From contig MU001694.1 of assembly GCA_010093515.1 (NCBI GenBank), positions 436,557-500,556 of the forward strand: a DNA stretch of 64,000 nt, given 5' to 3'. The position numbers and the translations under genes are program-made. The DNA comes from Lineolata rhizophorae (Eukaryota > Ascomycota > Dothideomycetes > Lineolatales > Lineolataceae). Under the pieces are notes generated by a model. It had not been told where the DNA came from. It ran no database searches and worked only from the letters and a program-made list of their open reading frames with translations. The first letter of the stretch is position 1. Each line of letters opens with the position of its first letter. Shown here one piece after another: positions 59,862-64,000 of this stretch.

Positions 59862-60222
59862 GGCTGAGATCTCGAAGTATCTGTAGCAGCATTCCGATGT
59901 CTAGATAATCTACTTTATGTCTTGGCCCCCCTAAGCCGTGGTGCCGATGCGAACCCATACGCTCACTATTCAAAGACTCTCGCTACTAGTCTAAACTTCT
60001 TAACTTAAATTTGTAGTCCCTACGACGTATTGCGTTTCCCCAAATCCCAAACGCCATCCTGCCCTTCTGCAATCATTATAAGTCAGCAATTATCTCCGTG
60101 CGACTGAATCTAACATGTTTTTCGTACCAAATATGTACCCGTTAGCGAGCCGTTCGAATTACTGCTTGTAGTGGCAACCACGTCCGCGGCCTCGGAAGAA
60201 GCTAAACTCCACCTCGGCCCTA
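59862..60222. other. Convergent 3' flanks
   Basis: AT-rich; no gene. Confidence 0.5.
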
Positions 60223-61491
60223 TCAGGATCGAGGAGCTTGGCTGTCGACGTCGAACGCATTGAAGATGGTGTCGCGAATATGTTCGTGTAGAGGTACAGT
60301 TGGATGAGACTCTCACTCTGTCTCCGAGTATGTCCATACTCTTCGGGTAAGAGCCGTTGCGATTAGCTGCTTGCTCGAACAAGGCGTCAAAAAAAGGCCG
60401 CCCATTGATGAGACTAGTTGGGATTGCCGGCAGATTGCCGTGGTATTTTGCTTCGAGCTCCGATTCTGTTTCGACCTCGGGATCGATCAAATTTGCCACT
60501 AAGTTGCGGAGCCAAGTTTCACCCGCGTCGTTGTAGGGGTAGTGAAAGAACCAAGTTTTGCCGTCCACCACTCTTTGAAGATCGGGTTCTTCGATACCTT
60601 CCTCACAATACCGGTGTGTGTCGAGGGCACCACTGGCTTGCCAGTCGACCCAATAGACGTTTTTCTCGTAGTTCCTATCGACCGCCTTTATGACTGCCAA
60701 ATTGAGCTGGTTGGACATATCACTGAAGGTGGTCCGGAGCTCCTTGGTCATCCTTTGGTGTTCGCCTGGCTTGTTTCGGTTCCAGCTCCAAGTTACAGTG
60801 GAGCATTGGTCTGTGTCGATGTTGAAGAAGTCAGGATACCCGGTGACGTAGAGCTTGAAGTCATCTCCTATAGACCCGTCACGTCCTTTCTCGACTGCCC
60901 CTTTTATAACCCTGTCGATGTTGTCAATCAGGTCATCTGAGTTCAAGAGGTTCCACGAGTGGGCCAGTTGCTCTTCGCAGGTACGGCTTGCATATATCTC
61001 GTAGACACAGTTGCGGACCAAACCGACAAAATCAATATCGTCCCCGCCGACGGTGATTGTCGCCATTTCCGGATTGCCGAACTTTGGTCTCGACCCTGCA
61101 TTTTAATTAGCAGTCAAAAATATTCTGCAAGGGTCATGCTTACCCCATATAGGACTCCAAGAATCGGAGTCTCGGAACTGTTCGTCTAAGACATCTTGAC
61201 ATGTTGCGCCGGAACAGGCCGGGTTATGGAAAACCCTTGACCCCTCATGTTTGGATCTCCCGGCATGGGTCCGTTAGTTGAAGCTTGCATTAGTTGTGGA
61301 TATGCCTTGGAGTATCTCAAGCATCGGCCATATTCAAGTCTCAGCCCGGCACCCACACCAGTGGCATAGGAGTCCCCGAGCGCGGTCCATTCAAAGTCCG
61401 GATCCATCGATCTACGGTGAGGAGCCGGAGAATCTGCGGGCCACGCAGTGGCCGCTTGAATGAAAGCTATAACAACCAATGAGAAAAGCAT
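60223..61491 (-). pseudogene. SGNH-type secreted esterase with two frame disruptions
   Basis: Signal peptide MLFSLVVIAFIQAATAWP, then block I FEWTALGDSYATGVGAG with the nucleophile Ser. The expected block with ACSGATCQDVLDEQFRD is present but in another frame, so a frame change lies near 61235-61255. An intron (about 61144-61094) then leads to TITVGGDDIDFVGL (block III) and a continuous frame to LGDRVRV. The His block HPTVPLHEHIRDTIFNAF follows one base out of frame near 60308-60316, ending at 60223. Two separate shifts argue for decay, or for assembly errors if the gene is intact elsewhere. The family hydrolyses esters of lipids or polysaccharides; substrate unknown. Confidence 0.68.
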
Positions 61492-62953
61492 TTGAAAAAG
61501 CGAGCGTATTCAGAGAGGACAGGAACGACGAGATGCTAATGCATTGTTTGAGATCCGATTCGAGATGAAGTTTGAACTTTATAGAGATCTCCACGCCAAA
61601 ACGTGGCATTCATTGCAATTTTTGCCCGAGGACACTTTGTTCAAAGGCTCTGAACACATTTCAATGGTTTCTATCGGTTATGCGACATAAGCGACAGACG
61701 AATGACACGAACGATATTCTGTTGGAGGCGTTGAAATGTTGGATGTCATCGTTGGCAATGAAGGTAGGGGAGCACAGTGGCACGGCTAGTCCAACTTTTA
61801 AAGGAGACAAAGCATGAATAGTTCAAAAGTGTAATCTGTACCTCTCTTGAAGAATGACTATTCCGCGCCTGCGAGACATACAGTACCTGCGATGCTGTAA
61901 GATGGTGGAAACCTAGTTGGTGACCATTTATCTGGACACGCAGGATATTAGCATCAATCCACCCAAGCCGTGAAATGATGACAACTATAACTGCGTAGAC
62001 GCCTCAAATAGACGGCACTTCGGATGTTGCTGCCAGTAGTAAAGTGCGTAATAAAATGTATTTCGTTCTACCCAGGATGCTACAACCTCCAGCTCGTGGA
62101 AGAAAAAATTTGGCGACCGTAGGAAAATAGACACGTATTTCTCAACACCTAATAAGATCCAGTCACGCACACCCATGAATAATAGGCTTGAAATGCAGAA
62201 ATTAGAATGAAACTAGTTGATTGGCTGCTTCTATACACATGGCCGTATGTAGCGACCGGGCTCCACGTCTCTTCTACGCTAAGCTTCCGTAGCTTCTATA
62301 GCACGCTACGCATAGGTAGATCTTTATTTCATGCGTACGAACTAGGAAAAGCATAGACATCTCAGCCATAGGAGTGGTGTTTATACAAGGAGGCCTCCAG
62401 CAATCTTGTGCTCTTTTGCTGCGTGCTCCTGTACTGCGTACCCTTATCGTACTGCGTGCTCTTCCCGTGCTATATGCTTCTCCTATGCTCTACTGCATAC
62501 TTCTCCTTATGCTACGCTGTACACTCCTGCTTGCGCTATGCATGCTTCTGCCTCTCCGCCGCAGCACTGCTATTATACTATATGCTCCTCGTTACAGGGC
62601 CCAAGGAAGCCCTAAAAAGACGAGCAAAGCGAAACCCGAGCAAGCTCGCGAAGCAATCGCAGCTTGTCATTACCAATTATTGTTTGGGAGCAGGTAGACG
62701 CAAAGGTCGTACGACCGACTAACTTCAGCGGTAGATGAAACAGTTGTAAGGTCACAGTGGGCTGATTGGATCGTCCGTCCAGACCGCCAAGACTCAGCCC
62801 CAGTTGCTGTGCCGTAAATTCACTGGAGATGCCACATCTACGGCGCTTACTCCCCACTATATTACTTCCGCATTTCATCCACAGCACGACGTGGTCTTTA
62901 CTATTTTCTCTATTTCTTTTCACGTTGCGAAATTCAAACGAGAGTCCTATGCC
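61492..62953. other. Intergenic, AT-rich, with a degenerate repeat
   Basis: No supported gene apart from the repeat at 62400-62600 noted separately. ORFs here are short and compositionally biased. Confidence 0.45.
62400..62600. repeat. Degenerate short tandem repeat, TGCT/CTCC-rich
   Basis: About 200 bp of imperfect units of the type tgct-nnn-tgcttctcc-ta and tactgcgtgctc, open in three plus-strand frames only because of the repeated composition. Unit length varies (about 12-20 bp). Confidence 0.4.
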
Positions 62954-63697
62954 ATGTTTTTCGCATTCTTTGCCCTCACTATCCTCAAAGCGTCGCAAGC
63001 GCTGTGGATTCAAGGATTCCAAAAGCTCCTCGTCGATGACGGATATGGTAGCCTTGCCGGACCCAGCATTCCTAGTTCACCTCCATTCCACCATTGTTCT
63101 TCCGTGGACGATGACCTCTTCTTCATCGATTGGATTACTATCTTTCCCAACCCTCTTGCCGTGTACGTCTTCGTAAAGAGAAGCATCATCACATTTTCTC
63201 GCTAATCTAGGACTTATTGGATTAGGGATGCGACGTTCCTATTCCAGATGAATGGAACTTTTGCACGAGATATCGAAGCGAACGCAACGGTCTTCCTCAA
63301 CTTGACATGGAACGACAGCCCTCCACAGTTTAGGAACAACTCTTCGCTTTGGGGCACATATGATTTTTGTAGTGTTTTTGGTTCTATTGAGCAAGATAGT
63401 CTTAGAGACCAGGAATGCCCTCCTGTCAAGGGTAATGCACTCCTTAGAAAGCTTGGATTCGTCCCATTTTTGTACCCATTTGTAAGTCTATACCACCTTT
63501 ATACAATACTCTAAAGTATTTGCTGATATATCTTGGTAAAGGGAAACTATACGCTTGAGATAAACGGAAGTACTAAAGATAATAACCCTTTATTTTGCAT
63601 ACAAGGCGATTTTGAAATAAAATCTAAATTTAGCTATCTCTTAGCAGGTACTAGTATAGCAGAGCAGGGCGGCGCTACCCCTAACACCCCTTTTTAG
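62954..63697 (+). CDS. ML-domain lipid-binding protein (NPC2/PG-PI transfer-like), three exons
   Basis: Exons 62954-63162, 63226-63481 and 63542-63697 join in frame (donors GTACGT and GTAAGT) into about 206 aa. Signal peptide MFFAFFALTILKASQA, then a domain typical of secreted or vacuolar lipid carriers: ITIFPNPLAV, NGTFARDIEANATVFLNL, CPPVKGNALL, and after the last intron GNYTLEINGSTKDNNPLFCIQGDFEI. Cys residues are placed for the family's disulfides. The final 20 residues and the 3' flank look unlike the family and repeat-like, so the natural end may have been altered by an insertion (inference). The third exon is much richer in A and T than the others. Confidence 0.68.
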
Positions 63698-64000
63698 GTT
63701 TAGTTTCTTTTCCCCTAACTACACGTGATTTCTTTCCTTTCATGTATATTAGGTTTTTCTCCCCCTATATACACATATTCACTTATTCACTTAACATACC
63801 TATACGCACTACTCAAGTTGCCTTTGCTATATATATATACCAAAAGCTTTTCTTTGCTTTTCTTTGATTTCCTTTCCCCTTATCTAAAAGTTAGTTAGAA
63901 AAACAACGGTATCTCCTTGAACTCGAACTGTCACGAAAGCGGTAGAAGCGGTCGTAAGTCGCTGATGAAGAGCGCTCAGCCGCGCTAACTAGACTGATTC
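63698..64000. other. AT-rich end of window
   Basis: Runs of T/C and TATATATATA near 63828-63840. From 63900 the composition becomes balanced again. Possibly the edge of a mobile or decayed repeat; no ORF. Confidence 0.4.

Noticed and set aside
60110-60222. Continuation of the SGNH frame beyond LGDRVRV to 60110
   Set aside because: The conserved His block lies in the adjacent frame and ends at 60223, so this continuation is read-through after a frame change.
62374-62722. Three overlapping Leu/Cys-rich ORFs of 69-107 aa
   Set aside because: Result of a degenerate short repeat; open in three frames at once.

Overview
This is a window of nuclear DNA from a filamentous ascomycete (Pezizomycotina, probably Sordariomycetes; the class is my inference). 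The support is short spliceosomal introns of about 50-90 nt with GT...CTAAC...AG signals, and fungal-specific families: cohesin SMC3, the sulfur-control F-box/WD40 protein SconB/SCON-2, a BtgC-type GH17 wall enzyme, HET, DUF6590 and DUF8035 proteins, and a Tad1-like LINE. All exon structures were inferred by hand from splice signals, reading-frame continuity and family motifs. No transcript data were available.

Layout. At 0.8-8.3 kb, all on the minus strand, lie an MFS transporter, an FAD monooxygenase and a 763-aa protein with a transglutaminase-like Cys-His-Asp triad. At 10.0-10.8 kb there is a small five-exon gene on the plus strand that is not visible as one ORF. At 11.3-20.4 kb are conserved core genes: a probable mitochondrial protein, smc3 and sconB.

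At 21.3-35.5 kb there is an array of three head-to-head gene pairs. Each pair has a DUF6590 protein on the minus strand and a coiled-coil protein on the plus strand. All three DUF6590 genes can be spliced into full reading frames and share intron positions. A decayed fourth DUF6590 5' end lies at 41.3-41.4 kb. This repeated two-gene module is the best candidate here for an undescribed system.

At 37.1-49.6 kb, all on the minus strand, are the GH17 membrane enzyme, a secretory membrane protein with a His-rich linker (DUF7728-like), a DUF8035 protein and a cytochrome P450 with a predicted 7-nt microexon. At 50.06-55.70 kb there is an apparently intact LINE with two ORFs, flanked by a 13-bp target-site duplication, about 450 bp upstream of the P450 start codon.

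At 56-63.7 kb is a mixed accessory region: a broken trypsin-like fragment, an intronless HET-domain gene, an SGNH-hydrolase gene with two frame disruptions, and a three-exon ML-domain lipid-binding gene that ends in AT-rich, repeat-like sequence. Intergenic stretches above 300 bp are listed, and most contain nothing I can support.
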